Source of the DNA: Sorangium cellulosum So0157-2
GTDB lineage: Bacteria; Myxococcota_A; Polyangia; Polyangiales; Polyangiaceae
Direction of reading: 5' to 3'
DNA length: 64,000 nucleotides
Assembly: GCF_000418325.1 (NCBI RefSeq)
Contig: NC_021658.1
Location: forward strand, 744,001 to 808,000
The notes under the pieces were generated by a model. That model had not been told where the DNA came from, did not search any database, and worked only from the letters and a program-made list of their open reading frames with translations. How positions within the stretch are numbered: position 1 is the stretch's first letter; the number at the start of each line of letters is the position of its first letter. Made by a program: the position numbers and the translations under genes. This document shows, one piece after another, positions 50,887 through 62,177 of the stretch.

Positions 50887-51807
50887 TCAACGGCGCACCA
50901 TAGCACGGCCTCCTGCTCCGCCGGCGGGATCGGCCGCGTCGAGCTCGGCGAGCGACGCGGCGTCCGCGGCGTCGTCGCCGGGAAGGGCCTCGGGCGACGG
51001 CGCCCCGCGGCGGATCCGCGCCGCTGCGGGCGCGCGCTGCTGCCGCCGCGGCTCGCGCGAGATCGGGGCGGCCTCGGTGTGCTCCGCCAGCGTGAGCAGA
51101 TCCAGCCGGGCCGGCGTCGGCTCGATCAGGTGATCGGCCGCGGCGAGCAGCAGCGACCGGACCTCGTCCCGGACGCCGGCGTCGCGCGTCCAGCGCGCGC
51201 CGGCGCTCGCGGCGATGGCGCGGGCCAGGAGGAGCTCCGCGCGGCCGCGCACGTCCGCGGGGATCCAGTCGGCGATGAGCGGATCGGCGAGCATGGAGAG
51301 CGTCTTGCGCAGCGCGGTGACGCGGCGGGGGCCGAACCGCTCCGGCGCGCGTGCCGCCCGGCGCGCGAGGCGCAGTGCGCTGCGGAGCGCGCGCCTCGCC
51401 GCCCTGCCGACCACGGCGCCGCGCACGGTGAGCCGCTCGCGCGGCGCATCGAGGGCGCGCAGCACCGCGGCCAGCGAGAGCCCTCCCGCGATCACGAGCG
51501 CCACCGTCGCGGCGGTCGCACCGACGCCGCTCAGCTTGAAGCCGCCGGTCGCCGCGACGAAGGCGCAGGCGGCCACCAGCAAGAGCCCCAGCGAGCCCAG
51601 CGCGCCTGCCGCGTGCGACCGCCAGCGGAAGGAGCCTCCCTCGCCCTGGATCAGCCGCGCGTAACCGTCGGGCGCGATGAGCCTCCCGCCGCTCGGGATG
51701 AGGCCCACCATCGCTCGCCGCGCCGCGCGCCCGAGGCCGACCTCCAGCGGGCCGAGCTCGACGCCGGGCGGCTCACGGAACGGGCTCACGCCTCCAGGAT
51801 AGCCCAT
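50887..51807 (-). CDS. Membrane protein of unknown function
   Basis: A 306-codon frame. Two membrane helices (about 69-91 and 95-112) lie close together and are followed by a long Arg/Ala-rich helical part (about 125-230). No known domain is recognised. The start is uncertain between ATG 51807 and GTG 51789. It is a separate gene upstream of the Omp85 pair on the same strand. Confidence 0.65.
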   Translation of the reverse strand: MGYPGGVSPFREPPGVELGPLEVGLGRAARRAMVGLIPSGGRLIAPDGYARLIQGEGGSFRWRSHAAGALGSLGLLLVAACAFVAATGGFKLSGVGATAATVALVIAGGLSLAAVLRALDAPRERLTVRGAVVGRAARRALRSALRLARRAARAPERFGPRRVTALRKTLSMLADPLIADWIPADVRGRAELLLARAIAASAGARWTRDAGVRDEVRSLLLAAADHLIEPTPARLDLLTLAEHTEAAPISREPRRQQRAPAAARIRRGAPSPEALPGDDAADAASLAELDAADPAGGAGGRAMVRR

Positions 51808-51947
51808 CCCTCGCCGGCGCGGAGGGCGCGCCGCGGCGCAGCGGCGACGGCGGATTGCGCCCGCTTTTCACGGCCTATACGCTCGGCGCGCGAAGAGCAT
51901 CGCCGCCTGCAGCCTCGCCGCCGCCGCCGCCCTGAGGCGGCGGCCCG

Positions 51948-52637
51948 TCACGGCGCTCCCGCCCGGTCCTTCTGCGCCCGCTGCGCCTTCTCGACGAGGC
52001 CGCTCGTGCCCATGCGCGACGCGAGCGCGGCGAGGACCGCGCGCAGCGGGACGCCGCGCGACGCGACGCCGACCAGCAGGTGGTAGATGACGTCTGCCGC
52101 CTCCGACGCGACGCGATCGTCGCTCTCGCCGGAGATCGCCTGCGCGAGCTCGCCGGCCTCCTCGCGCAGCTTCGCGCCGATGAGCGGCGCGCCGCCGTCG
52201 AGCAGCTTGCGGGTGTAGCTCTTCGTCGCCGACGACGCCTTGCGCGCCTCGATCTCCCGCTCGAGCGACTCGAGCACCGCGGACGCGTCCTGCCCCTCGT
52301 CGGCGGCCTCCGGCTCTTCGTCGCCGCGGGCCTCGACCTGCCGGAAGAAGCAGCTCGCGCTGCCCGTGTGGCACGTCGGGCCGCGCGGCTCCGCAAGCAC
52401 GAGGAGCGCGTCCCCGTCGCAATCGGCGTGAATGCTCGTGACGGCGAGCGTGTTGCCGCTCGTCGCCCCCTTCTCCCAGAGCTCGCCGCGCGATCGGCTG
52501 AAGAACGTGGCGCGCCCCGTCTCCAGCGTCCGGGCGAGCGACTCGCGCGTCATGTACGCGAGCATCCGGACCTGTCCAGTCAGCCGATCCTGCACGACGG
52601 CCGGAATGAGCTTGCCCTCTCCGAATGCGATCTTCAC
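51948..52637 (-). CDS. hisI: Bifunctional HisIE
   Basis: The 229-residue fusion does two histidine biosynthesis steps. The N-terminal part (about 1-105) is phosphoribosyl-AMP cyclohydrolase, with [14 protein letters not shown] and [13 protein letters not shown] holding the Cys zinc ligands. The C-terminal part (about 118-229) is phosphoribosyl-ATP pyrophosphatase, with [13 protein letters not shown] and [12 protein letters not shown]. Its start lies 3 bases after the lgt stop, so it is probably in the lgt operon, an odd pairing. Confidence 0.95.
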   Translation of the reverse strand: MKIAFGEGKLIPAVVQDRLTGQVRMLAYMTRESLARTLETGRATFFSRSRGELWEKGATSGNTLAVTSIHADCDGDALLVLAEPRGPTCHTGSASCFFRQVEARGDEEPEAADEGQDASAVLESLEREIEARKASSATKSYTRKLLDGGAPLIGAKLREEAGELAQAISGESDDRVASEAADVIYHLLVGVASRGVPLRAVLAALASRMGTSGLVEKAQRAQKDRAGAP

Positions 52638-52640
52638 AGC

Positions 52641-54131
<1,491 letters not shown>

Positions 54132-54344
54132 GGCGCCTCTCCTTACGCCCGGGATTGGAGCCCATCAAGCGCCGTCTCTCGGGCATGACGCGGCGAGCCA
54201 AGGCGCTTTCCGTTGCTGGTCCGGCCGCGTCGGGCGCTCGCCATGCGCCCGGGCTGGCAGCGCGGCGGAGGCTCGACTCCCTCCCGGCGATGGCGTCCGC
54301 CAGCGGCCTCGAAGTCCGCGCGCACCGCTGCTAGCATCGATTCC

Positions 54345-55094
54345 GTGCTGTCTGGCCGTGCCACCGTCGGCGTGTTCGCCGTGCCTTCGCTGCTCGTGAG
54401 CGCGTCGTGCGTGCCCGAGGGGCCGGCCACCGGCGATACGAGCGCGCGGCCAGCCGGGACGGTCGCGGCCTCGGCGTCGATCGCCGCGGGCGGCGTTCAG
54501 GGCGCGCAGCGCGCGGGGGTGTTCGAGGACGATTTCGATCGGCCGGCGCTCGGCCCCGACTGGAACGCCCTCAGCCCCAAGTGGAAGATCGAGGAGGGTC
54601 GGCTCTGCGTCCGCGGCGCGAGGAACCGCGGCGTGTGGTTGAGACGGCCGTTGCCCGAGAACGCCCGAATCGAGTTCGACGCCATCGCCGAGGCCCCCGA
54701 CGGCGATCTCAAGGTGGAGCTCTGGGGCGATGGACGGAGCGGAGCGACGGCGGCGAGCTACACGAACGCGACGAGCTACCTCGTGATCCTCGGCGGATGG
54801 AAGAACACGAAGCACGTGCTCGCCCGGCTCGACGAGCACGGCGCAGATCGCCTCGAGATCGACGTGGATCCGGACAGCGACGACGAGCGCGCGCGCCCGG
54901 TCGCGCCGGGGCAGCCGTACCGCTTCCGGATCGAGCGCCGTGACGGCAGGACGCTCTCCTGGTCGGTCAACGGCGTCGACACCTTGGAGCTCAGCGATCC
55001 CGCGCCGCTCGCCGGCCCTGGGCACGAGCACCTGGGCTTCAACGACTGGGATGCGCCAGTCTGCTTCGACAACCTGCGCATCACGCCCCTCTAG
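54345..55094 (+). CDS. Lipoprotein with concanavalin-like sandwich domain
   Basis: The 249-residue product starts at GTG 54345. Its signal ends with a lipobox (LVSASC). The main domain (about 60-249, with FEDDFDRPALGPDWNAL, WLRRPLPENARIEFD and LGFNDWDAPVCFDNLRI) resembles the DUF1080/LamG-type carbohydrate-binding beta-sandwich. It is followed after 5 bases by the next plus-strand gene. A role in surface polysaccharide binding is possible but not shown. Confidence 0.72.
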   Translation: MLSGRATVGVFAVPSLLVSASCVPEGPATGDTSARPAGTVAASASIAAGGVQGAQRAGVFEDDFDRPALGPDWNALSPKWKIEEGRLCVRGARNRGVWLRRPLPENARIEFDAIAEAPDGDLKVELWGDGRSGATAASYTNATSYLVILGGWKNTKHVLARLDEHGADRLEIDVDPDSDDERARPVAPGQPYRFRIERRDGRTLSWSVNGVDTLELSDPAPLAGPGHEHLGFNDWDAPVCFDNLRITPL

Positions 55095-55099
55095 CCGCG

Positions 55100-56044
55100 A
55101 TGGAATCGAGCGACGTCGAACGGGAGCTTGAGGAGCTGGAGACGCGCATCGAGCGGCTGCGCGCGCTGTACGAGCAATACTTCATGGGGATCGAGCGGAT
55201 CGAGCCGCTCATCCCGCGCAAGGACGTCGAGCGCCGCATCTGGGTGATGCGGCGGGAGCAGATCAGGAACACCGGGCTCCGGTTCAAGTTCCAGATGCTG
55301 ATCCAGCGCTACAACACGTTCCAGCAGTACTGGGGCCGCATCTCGCGCGAGATCGAGAACGGGACGTACCGTCGCGACGTCATCCGCGCAGCGAAGCGGG
55401 TCGGAACGAAGGAGGCGCTCACGATCGTCGGCCGGAAGCGGGCGGAGCGCTACGCGGAGCTCGCCGAGCAGCAGGCGGCGCGCGAGGCATCCCACCGCGA
55501 CGACACCGGCGACCACGAGGAGATCGACGTCGACGACGAGGCGGTCACGCTCGCGCCCCCGCCGCTGCCCGCCGCGTCGTCGTCGCGCAAGCAGCCGCAG
55601 GTCGAGCTGGCCGTCGACGAGGCCTCGCCGCGCGAGCCCGCCGCGCCGCCGATCGCACCGCCGGAGGCCGCGGCGCCCGCCGGCCCGCAGGTGCGCCCCG
55701 CCCTGGTGCCGCCCGCCACGCCGCAGGCGGCGGCGGCCGTGAAGCCGGCCCCGCTGGGGGGCTTGCCCCGGGGGCTCGGCCTGACCAGGCCCCAGCAGAA
55801 GCCGCCGGAGATCAAGCCGGCCGAGGCGAAGCCGGCCGAAGCAAAGCCGACCGAGGCAGCTCCAGCGGGGGCGAGGACCTCCGCGCGCCCCGCCGCCGAC
55901 CGGGCGCCGCCCGCGGCGGGCACCGCCAACCGCCAACCCGCCAGCGGCTGGCCGAGCTCGCGGCGGAGATGCGCGCCCAGCGCGCGCAGAGCGCCAAGAC
56001 CGGCGACGCGGCGGCGGCCGCGGCCGGGTCTCCCGGGGCCCTGA
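55100..56044 (+). CDS. N-terminal part of a frameshifted conserved protein
   Basis: The frame holds a well-formed coiled-coil N-terminus (about 1-130, with ERELEELETRIERLRALYEQ and QRYNTFQQYWGRI) and an Ala/Pro-rich middle (about 140-270). From about codon 283 (near 55946) the reading becomes Arg/Pro-rich noise and it stops at 56042. Reading one base back there (an extra C in CCCGCC would restore it) gives QRLAELAAEMRAQRAQ, which continues naturally. The natural C-terminus lies in the fragment at 56276-56695. Confidence 0.65.
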   Translation: MESSDVERELEELETRIERLRALYEQYFMGIERIEPLIPRKDVERRIWVMRREQIRNTGLRFKFQMLIQRYNTFQQYWGRISREIENGTYRRDVIRAAKRVGTKEALTIVGRKRAERYAELAEQQAAREASHRDDTGDHEEIDVDDEAVTLAPPPLPAASSSRKQPQVELAVDEASPREPAAPPIAPPEAAAPAGPQVRPALVPPATPQAAAAVKPAPLGGLPRGLGLTRPQQKPPEIKPAEAKPAEAKPTEAAPAGARTSARPAADRAPPAAGTANRQPASGWPSSRRRCAPSARRAPRPATRRRPRPGLPGP

Positions 56045-56275
56045 CGGACGTCGCGCCCGAGCCGCCGCCTGCTCCGCCGAAGCGACCGCCGCCTCCGCTC
56101 CCCGTCCGATCTCCGCCGAGCGCCGCGGCCGCGCCGGCAGCCGCAGCGCCGCCGGCCGCATCGGCCCCGGGCGCCGCGAAGGCGGCGGCAGCGGAAGCAT
56201 CGAACAATTGCGCCGGCGGCCACCGCGGCGGCGGCGGGCGAGGCACGGGGCGCTGGAGCGAGGCGGCAGGACCGC

Positions 56276-56695
56276 GTGCACTCGGAGCGACCGCCGCCGA
56301 GCCGACGCCGTCGCTCCACCGCGCCGCCCGCGGCGGATACGGGTACGGCGAGCGGCGGAGCGCGGCACGCGGCGCCGCGCGCCTCCTCGCGCCCGCCGGA
56401 AGCCGCGCGCGCCGGCCTGGACGCCGCGACGCGCCCGCGGCCCGGGCCGCCCCCGCAGCGGTCGGCCGCGCGCGACGACGAGCTCCCGGAGCAACGGCTG
56501 CGCCAGATCTACGCGAAGTACGTCGAGACCAAGCGCGCCGCGCGGGAGTCGACGGCCGGCGTCACCTACGAACGCCTCGCCGAGAGCCTCCGCGCGCAGG
56601 CCGCGAAGCTGCGCGCGACGAACCCGGCCAAGTCGGTGGACTACGACGTCGTCGTCAAGGACGGCAAGACGCTGCTGAAGCCGATCCTGAAGTAG
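56276..56695 (+). pseudogene. C-terminal part of the same frameshifted protein
   Basis: The frame (same phase as 55100) codes for a C-terminal domain with LPEQRLRQIYAKYVETK and TNPAKSVDYDVVVKDGKTLL, which I recognise as a typical myxobacterial C-terminus for this kind of N-terminal coiled-coil protein. The phase returns near 56203 after an intermediate -1-frame stretch (55946-56203). Together with 55100-56044 this was one gene of about 530 codons. The frame is open without a start codon from 56045. Confidence 0.55.
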
Positions 56696-56908
56696 CCGGT
56701 CGTCGTCGCCCAGCCGGGCGCCTCCGGCGCAGATCCAGGCGTTCCGGGGGGCGCGGCCGGCCGAGGCGGGCGCTGGCGCGCGCGCGAATGCCACCGCGGC
56801 GAGCTCCAGGAGCTCGAGCGCGCCGGGCCGTGCCCGGCGCGCCGTGTCGCTCCGGAAGCGCTCGCTACGTCAGGTGGCGGGATGGATGAGGTGGTTGGTT
56901 GTGGCCGA

Positions 56909-57202
56909 TCAGTGGTGCGCGACGCGGCGCCACAGCTGCGGCAGTCGCTGGACCTGCGCCGGAACCCCGGCCTCCTCCTCGACGAAGAGGATCGCACAGG
57001 CCGTGCGGTCGGCTTCGCGCATCCGCGCGCATAAGTCGGCCAGGTCGTCGTCGGCGTCCACGACGTCGGCCTCGGCCGGCTGGCAGCCGCCCGTAACGTA
57101 TCGGACGTTGTCAAGGGCGATCCATCGCCCAGCAAACTCTTCGGATCGACATATGTCGCGCCAGGTCATTCGAGGCGCGGCCAAACGAATCTTACTGCCC
57201 AT
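56909..57202 (-). CDS. Small conserved-type hypothetical protein
   Basis: A 97-codon frame (ATG 57202; an ATG at 57169 is an alternative). It contains SEEFAGRWIALDNVRYV and VVDADDDLADLCARMREAD, the Trp/Ala/Leu then Asp/Leu pattern of small DUF5678-like proteins, and ends in Trp/Arg/His. The DNA around 57110-57330 is clearly less GC-rich than the rest. Function is unknown. Confidence 0.55.
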   Translation of the reverse strand: MGSKIRLAAPRMTWRDICRSEEFAGRWIALDNVRYVTGGCQPAEADVVDADDDLADLCARMREADRTACAILFVEEEAGVPAQVQRLPQLWRRVAHH

Positions 57203-57452
57203 TTCCCGTGAGCGACCTTCTCCCCCATGTTCCAAAGTCAAGCGCCGACCTACCAAGCCAGGTCATGGCGTTCACTGAACTTTCAGAACCCGTCGAGGCA
57301 GGATCTAGCATCGGTCAAAATCGCGCGTCAAGGCAAGCCTGGAACAGGCCGGACCCGCCCGGCGTTGCGCCCGATCGTCCACAGCCGTCGCAACCGCGCC
57401 GCTCCGTTCGCCTCGTCGCGTTCGTCATGTTGGCCACGTCGGCGCGGCATGG

Positions 57453-59252
57453 TCACTGACACTTCGCCGGCAGCTGGGACATCGCCTCGCCGGCCCCGAT
57501 GCGCGCGGCTGCCATGGCGTGGGACTTGGCCGCGCACCCCTTGGAGGCGACGGCTCGCTTGGCGCTCGCGCCGATCGCGGCCCTCGCCTCGGCCTTCCTG
57601 GGGCCGTCGCAGGCCGCGAAGCGCTTCACCGCGAGATCCGTGTTGCCGCCGTTCGCCAGGTTGATCGCGGCCCTGCACTCCTGCTCGGCCTTCTCGTTGC
57701 CGGGGGGCGGGTTCTTGGGCCCGGCGGTCGGGGTCGGCGTGTTCTTCGCGGTGTCGGTGGGCGTCTTGACCTGACCCGCCTGCTCGGGCGGGGGCTCCGG
57801 GGTGGAGGGCTCGCTCGTCGGCGGCGCCACGGTCGGGTCCGACGCGACGGAGACGGGCGGCGCGACGGACGACGCGCCCGAGGGCAGGGGGATCGCGGTC
57901 GACGTGCTCTCCTCGGTCGCGCCGCCGCTGCCCCCCTTCGTCATCATGACGACGCCCACGACGCCGAGCACCGCGACGGCCGCGACCGCGGCGAGGATCG
58001 GGGCTGTCTTGTTCTTCTGCGCCGGCGGCGGCGGCGGCGCGGGGAAGACCTGACCGCTGCCCGTGTTCACGGGCGGGTGGGCCGGCACGGCGCCCCCTGG
58101 CATCGCCGCCTGGTCCATGACGGTGGCGGCGTGGTGGGGGACGACGGTCTTGCCCGGTCCCGTGGGCGGCCCCGCGACGAACAGCGGCTCGCCGATCTGG
58201 GTCTGACCTGAGCGCGACGGCATCAGCGCGGTCCCGCTGGTCGGGGCCTCGAGCCCGACCTGGGTGCGGGGCGGCGTCCCGAGCACCGAGAGGCGGGGCC
58301 CGGCGCCGATGGTGAGCTCCTCGTAGAACTCCCGCGCCGACTGCTGGCGCTCCTCGCGGTTCTTGCTGAGGGCCCTCATGACGGCCGCCTTCATCTTCGG
58401 CGGGGCCGCGGCGCCCATCGGCACGGCCTCGAACGGGAACGGCTGCGCCGTCATGTGCTGCGTCGCCCACGCCCACGGGGTGTCGGCCTCGAACGGCAGG
58501 CGGCCGGTGAGCATCTCGTAGGTCAGCACGCCGAGCGAGTAGATGTCGCTCCTCGCGTCGAGCTCCTTGCCCGTGAACTGCTCGGGGCTCATGTACGGCG
58601 GCGTGCCGAGCACCGTCCCCTGCTGCGTCAGCTTCTGCTCGGCCCTCGCGCTGCGCTCGTCGCGCTTCGCGATGCCGAAGTCGAGGACCTTGACGTAGTC
58701 CTCTTCGCCGGCGCGCCTGGTCAGGAAGATGTTGGCGGGCTTCAGGTCGCGGTGGACGATCCCCTTCTCGTGGGCCTCCTGGAGCGACCCGCACGCCTGC
58801 GCGAGGATGCGATCGACCCGCTCGGGCGCGAGCGCGCCGCCTCGCTCGAGCGCCGTCTCCAGCGACTGCCCGGTGAGCAGCTCCATCGCGATGTAGAGCT
58901 CCCCGGTGTTCGTCTGCCCGAAGTCGTAGACCTTGATCGTGTTCGGGTGCTCGAGCTCGCTGACCGTGCCGCACTCCCGCATGAAGCGCGCGACCACCTG
59001 CGGGTCCTTCGCGTGCTGCGAGAGGAGCGTCTTGATGGCGACCTTCCGCACCGAGGTCCCCATCGGCTGCTCGCCGTTGTAGACGCGGCCCATCCCGCCC
59101 TCGCCGAGCACCCCGACGATCCGGAACCGGCCGCCCACGATCGTGCCGATGAGCGGGTCTGCCTCCACCGGCGCGACAGGGAGGAGCGCGCCGCACGTGG
59201 CGCAGAAGCGCGCCCCATCGATGTTTGGCTGATGGCAAGCGGGACAGTCCAT
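57453..59252 (-). CDS. Zinc-ribbon Ser/Thr protein kinase
   Basis: The product has 599 residues. An N-terminal zinc ribbon (CPACHQPNIDGARFCATC, about 3-20) precedes a Hanks-type kinase (about 38-315) with LGEGGMGRV, VAIKTLL, HRDLKPANI, LDFGIAKRD and GTPPYMSPEQ. A Pro-rich linker and a membrane helix (about 420-440) follow. Then there is a Ser/Thr/Pro-rich periplasmic tail with a small helical domain with three Cys. The kinase is cytoplasmic and the tail probably senses the periplasm. It is the usual PknB order, unlike the kinase at 5679-7280. Confidence 0.93.
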   Translation of the reverse strand: MDCPACHQPNIDGARFCATCGALLPVAPVEADPLIGTIVGGRFRIVGVLGEGGMGRVYNGEQPMGTSVRKVAIKTLLSQHAKDPQVVARFMRECGTVSELEHPNTIKVYDFGQTNTGELYIAMELLTGQSLETALERGGALAPERVDRILAQACGSLQEAHEKGIVHRDLKPANIFLTRRAGEEDYVKVLDFGIAKRDERSARAEQKLTQQGTVLGTPPYMSPEQFTGKELDARSDIYSLGVLTYEMLTGRLPFEADTPWAWATQHMTAQPFPFEAVPMGAAAPPKMKAAVMRALSKNREERQQSAREFYEELTIGAGPRLSVLGTPPRTQVGLEAPTSGTALMPSRSGQTQIGEPLFVAGPPTGPGKTVVPHHAATVMDQAAMPGGAVPAHPPVNTGSGQVFPAPPPPPAQKNKTAPILAAVAAVAVLGVVGVVMMTKGGSGGATEESTSTAIPLPSGASSVAPPVSVASDPTVAPPTSEPSTPEPPPEQAGQVKTPTDTAKNTPTPTAGPKNPPPGNEKAEQECRAAINLANGGNTDLAVKRFAACDGPRKAEARAAIGASAKRAVASKGCAAKSHAMAAARIGAGEAMSQLPAKCQ

Positions 59253-59457
59253 GCGATCGAACCTCTACCCCCCCGAAGCGTGACGAACCGCGACGACGCC
59301 CGGCGCTGCTCCGCTGCGCGCCCGAGCGAACGTGCGCCGGGCAGGATCGCAGCAGCCGCGCGCCGAGCGCAAGGGAGCTCTTGCTCGCCCGAGGCGCGGC
59401 CACGGCGAGGCTCCCGTGGCTTCGCGCGCCTCCCGTGGCTTTCCGCGAGCGCGCGGC

Positions 59458-59550
59458 GCGACGGCGTCGCGCTGCGGGGCGCGTCGCGACGGCGTCGTGC
59501 TGCGGAGCGCGCCGCGCGTCGCGACGGCGTCGTGCTGCGGAGCGCTGCGC
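59458..59550. repeat. Three imperfect 28-35-bp tandem repeats
   Basis: Copies begin GCGACGGCGTCG at 59458, 59486 and 59521 (offsets 28 and 35). They share a core of GCGACGGCGTCGTGCTGCGG, with one base changed in the first copy. Confidence 0.8.
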
Positions 59551-59836
59551 GCGACGACGGCGCGGCGCGGGCTCGCCGCCGTGCCCGCGCTGCGCCATCG
59601 TGCGGCTTGGGCCCGCCGCCGTGCCCCGGCGACGGCGCGGCTCGAGCCCGCGCCGCGCCGCTTCGCACGCTGGGCGCGACGTCCGCCTTGAAAACGGTCG
59701 TCACTCGAGCGAGATCGGCGCTGCCGGACGAGGCGGGAGCGCCTGCCCGCGGCAGCTCGACGGTGCGCTCGACCCGCGCTTCCGCAGCCGATTCCAGCGA
59801 AACGGACGAAAACGGGACGAAAACGATGCACACCGC

Positions 59837-59865
59837 TTGACACGTCTCTTGCAGGGGGCTAAGAG
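59837..59865 (+). promoter_or_regulatory. Promoter candidate for the tRNA-tuf-secE-nusG locus
   Basis: TTGACA (59837-59842), a 17-base spacer and TAAGAG (59860-59865) form a strong -35/-10 pair. An A-rich UP-like stretch with two GGACGAAAAC units lies immediately upstream. It stands about 225 bases before the first tRNA. Confidence 0.55.
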
Positions 59866-60090
59866 CCTCCTCCCTTCGCGGGACTCGTCTACCTTCGGAG
59901 CGACGTGAGCAGCACCAGCCGCTTCACCTCGCTGCGGTCCAGGCCGGCCGGGATGCCCCGAGCCGCGCAGGCAGACGGTCCAGCAGGGCCGGGAGTTGAT
60001 TGCTCGTACAGAAGTGATCGATCTTGGGACATGTCGCTAGGTCAGCACGCACGCCTCCCGGAGCCCGGGGGCGAGCAGCGGGTCGATGTC

Positions 60091-60163
60091 GCTGGCGTAG
60101 CTCAATCGGTAGAGCACCTGCCTTGTAAGCAGGGGGTTAGGGGTTCAAGTCCCCTCGCCAGCT
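60091..60163 (+). tRNA. tRNA-Thr (anticodon TGT)
   Basis: The cloverleaf is complete: acceptor GCTGGCG/CGCCAGC, D arm GCTC/GAGC, anticodon stem CCTGC/GCAGG with loop CTTGTAA, and T arm AGGGG-TTCAAGT-CCCCT. It reads ACA/ACG. The 3' CCA is not encoded (TCCG follows). Confidence 0.95.
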
Positions 60164-60244
60164 CCGATGCAAGGCAGCAGGTCGACGGTTCGGGAGGCCA
60201 CGGGACGGACAAACGCGGTACGATAGAGAAAAGATAGAAAATCT

Positions 60245-60326
60245 GGAGGGTTGCCCGAGCGGCCAAAGGGAGCAGACTGTAAATCTGCCGGCAATGCCTA
60301 CGATGGTTCGAATCCATCACCCTCCA
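60245..60326 (+). tRNA. tRNA-Tyr (anticodon GTA)
   Basis: Acceptor GGAGGGT/ACCCTCC, a long variable arm typical of tRNA-Tyr, anticodon loop CTGTAAA and T arm GATGG-TTCGAAT-CCATC. CCA is not encoded. Confidence 0.95.
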
Positions 60327-60400
60327 CCGGAGCGGTCGTTCGCTCCGACAGCGGTCCGACCAAGATGTAGATCCGCTGGGAACACTCCCGGCGGAGCCCC

Positions 60401-60473
60401 GCGGGCGTAGCTCAGTTGGTAGAGCGTCAGCCTTCCAAGCTGAACGTCGCCGGTTCGAACCCGGTCGCCCGCT
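60401..60473 (+). tRNA. tRNA-Gly (anticodon TCC)
   Basis: Acceptor GCGGGCG/CGCCCGC, anticodon stem TCAGC/GCTGA with loop CTTCCAA, and T arm GCCGG-TTCGAAC-CCGGT. CCA is not encoded. Confidence 0.95.
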
Positions 60474-60489
60474 CCGTGGTCGGTCGTTT

Positions 60490-60565
60490 GCCCACCTAGC
60501 TCAGTTGGCAGAGCACGTCCTTGGTAAGGACGAGGTCGTCGGTTCAATCCCGATGGTGGGCTCCA
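60490..60565 (+). tRNA. tRNA-Thr (anticodon GGT)
   Basis: Acceptor GCCCACC/GGTGGGC, anticodon stem CGTCC/GGACG with loop TTGGTAA, and T arm GTCGG-TTCAATC-CCGAT. CCA is encoded (60563-60565), unlike the other tRNAs in this locus. It lies directly before tuf, the order of thrT-tufB. Confidence 0.95.
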
Positions 60566-60617
60566 GCGAGGACAGCGCAACGCAGTCGCGAACTTCATTT
60601 CGGCAGGAGACATCTCG

Positions 60618-61808
<1,191 letters not shown>

Positions 61809-61817
61809 GAGGCCGAC

Positions 61818-61988
61818 GTGGGCGAGCAGGCCGGTGGGTGGCGTGCGGCGCGCATCGCCGTCTCACTGGCCTGCTGCGAGTGCAAGTCGCGGAACTACAA
61901 GACCACGAAGGCGCCCGACCAGGTGGTTTCGCTCAAGAAGTTCTGCAAGCAGTGCAAGAAGCACACGGTTCACAACGAGACGAAGTGA
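61818..61988 (+). CDS. rpmG: Ribosomal protein L33
   Basis: A 56-residue frame with GTG start; its AGGAGG overlaps the tuf stop (TAGGAGG). The core [19 protein letters not shown], then [18 protein letters not shown], is the L33 signature with two CxxC zinc sites (here the first is CCEC, with an extra Cys). The N-terminus is about 8 residues longer than usual. It belongs to the large subunit and sits between tuf and tRNA-Trp. Confidence 0.93.
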   Translation: MGEQAGGWRAARIAVSLACCECKSRNYKTTKAPDQVVSLKKFCKQCKKHTVHNETK

Positions 61989-62017
61989 ACGGGTGCACAG
62001 GAAGGCGCAGCGATTCT

Positions 62018-62090
62018 AGGGGTATAGCTCAGTTGGTAGAGCAGCGGATTCCAAATCCGCAGGTCGGGAGTTCGAGCCTCTCTGCCCCTG
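62018..62090 (+). tRNA. tRNA-Trp (anticodon CCA)
   Basis: Acceptor AGGGGTA/TGCCCCT, anticodon stem GCGGA/TCCGC with loop TTCCAAA, and T arm GGGAG-TTCGAGC-CTCTC. CCA is not encoded. It lies between rpmG and secE as in many bacteria. Confidence 0.95.
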
Positions 62091-62177
62091 CCGGGGAATG
62101 CGGGCGCCCAGGGGGCGCCCTCGGAGCCCCATCGAGCAGGCTTCTGTCTGCCGCGGGCCGGCGCGTTTGGTGTGGTT

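Larger units (their letters stand above)
59253..60090. other. 838-base intergenic region before the translation locus
   Basis: The left half contains GC-rich imperfect repeats (59458-59550) and further GCGACGG/CGGCG-type low-complexity DNA up to 59690. The right half has AT-richer bases and a promoter candidate at 59837-59865. No credible gene is seen; open frames here are composition artefacts. Confidence 0.65.

Noticed and set aside
57208..57459. Possible small plus-strand gene overlapping the kinase end
   Set aside because: The reading has no family resemblance and overlaps the true 3' end of the zinc-ribbon kinase.
59225..59908. Protein genes in the 838-base gap
   Set aside because: Open frames on both strands are long but Arg/Ala-rich and built from the DNA repeats; no start with a ribosome binding site and no domain.
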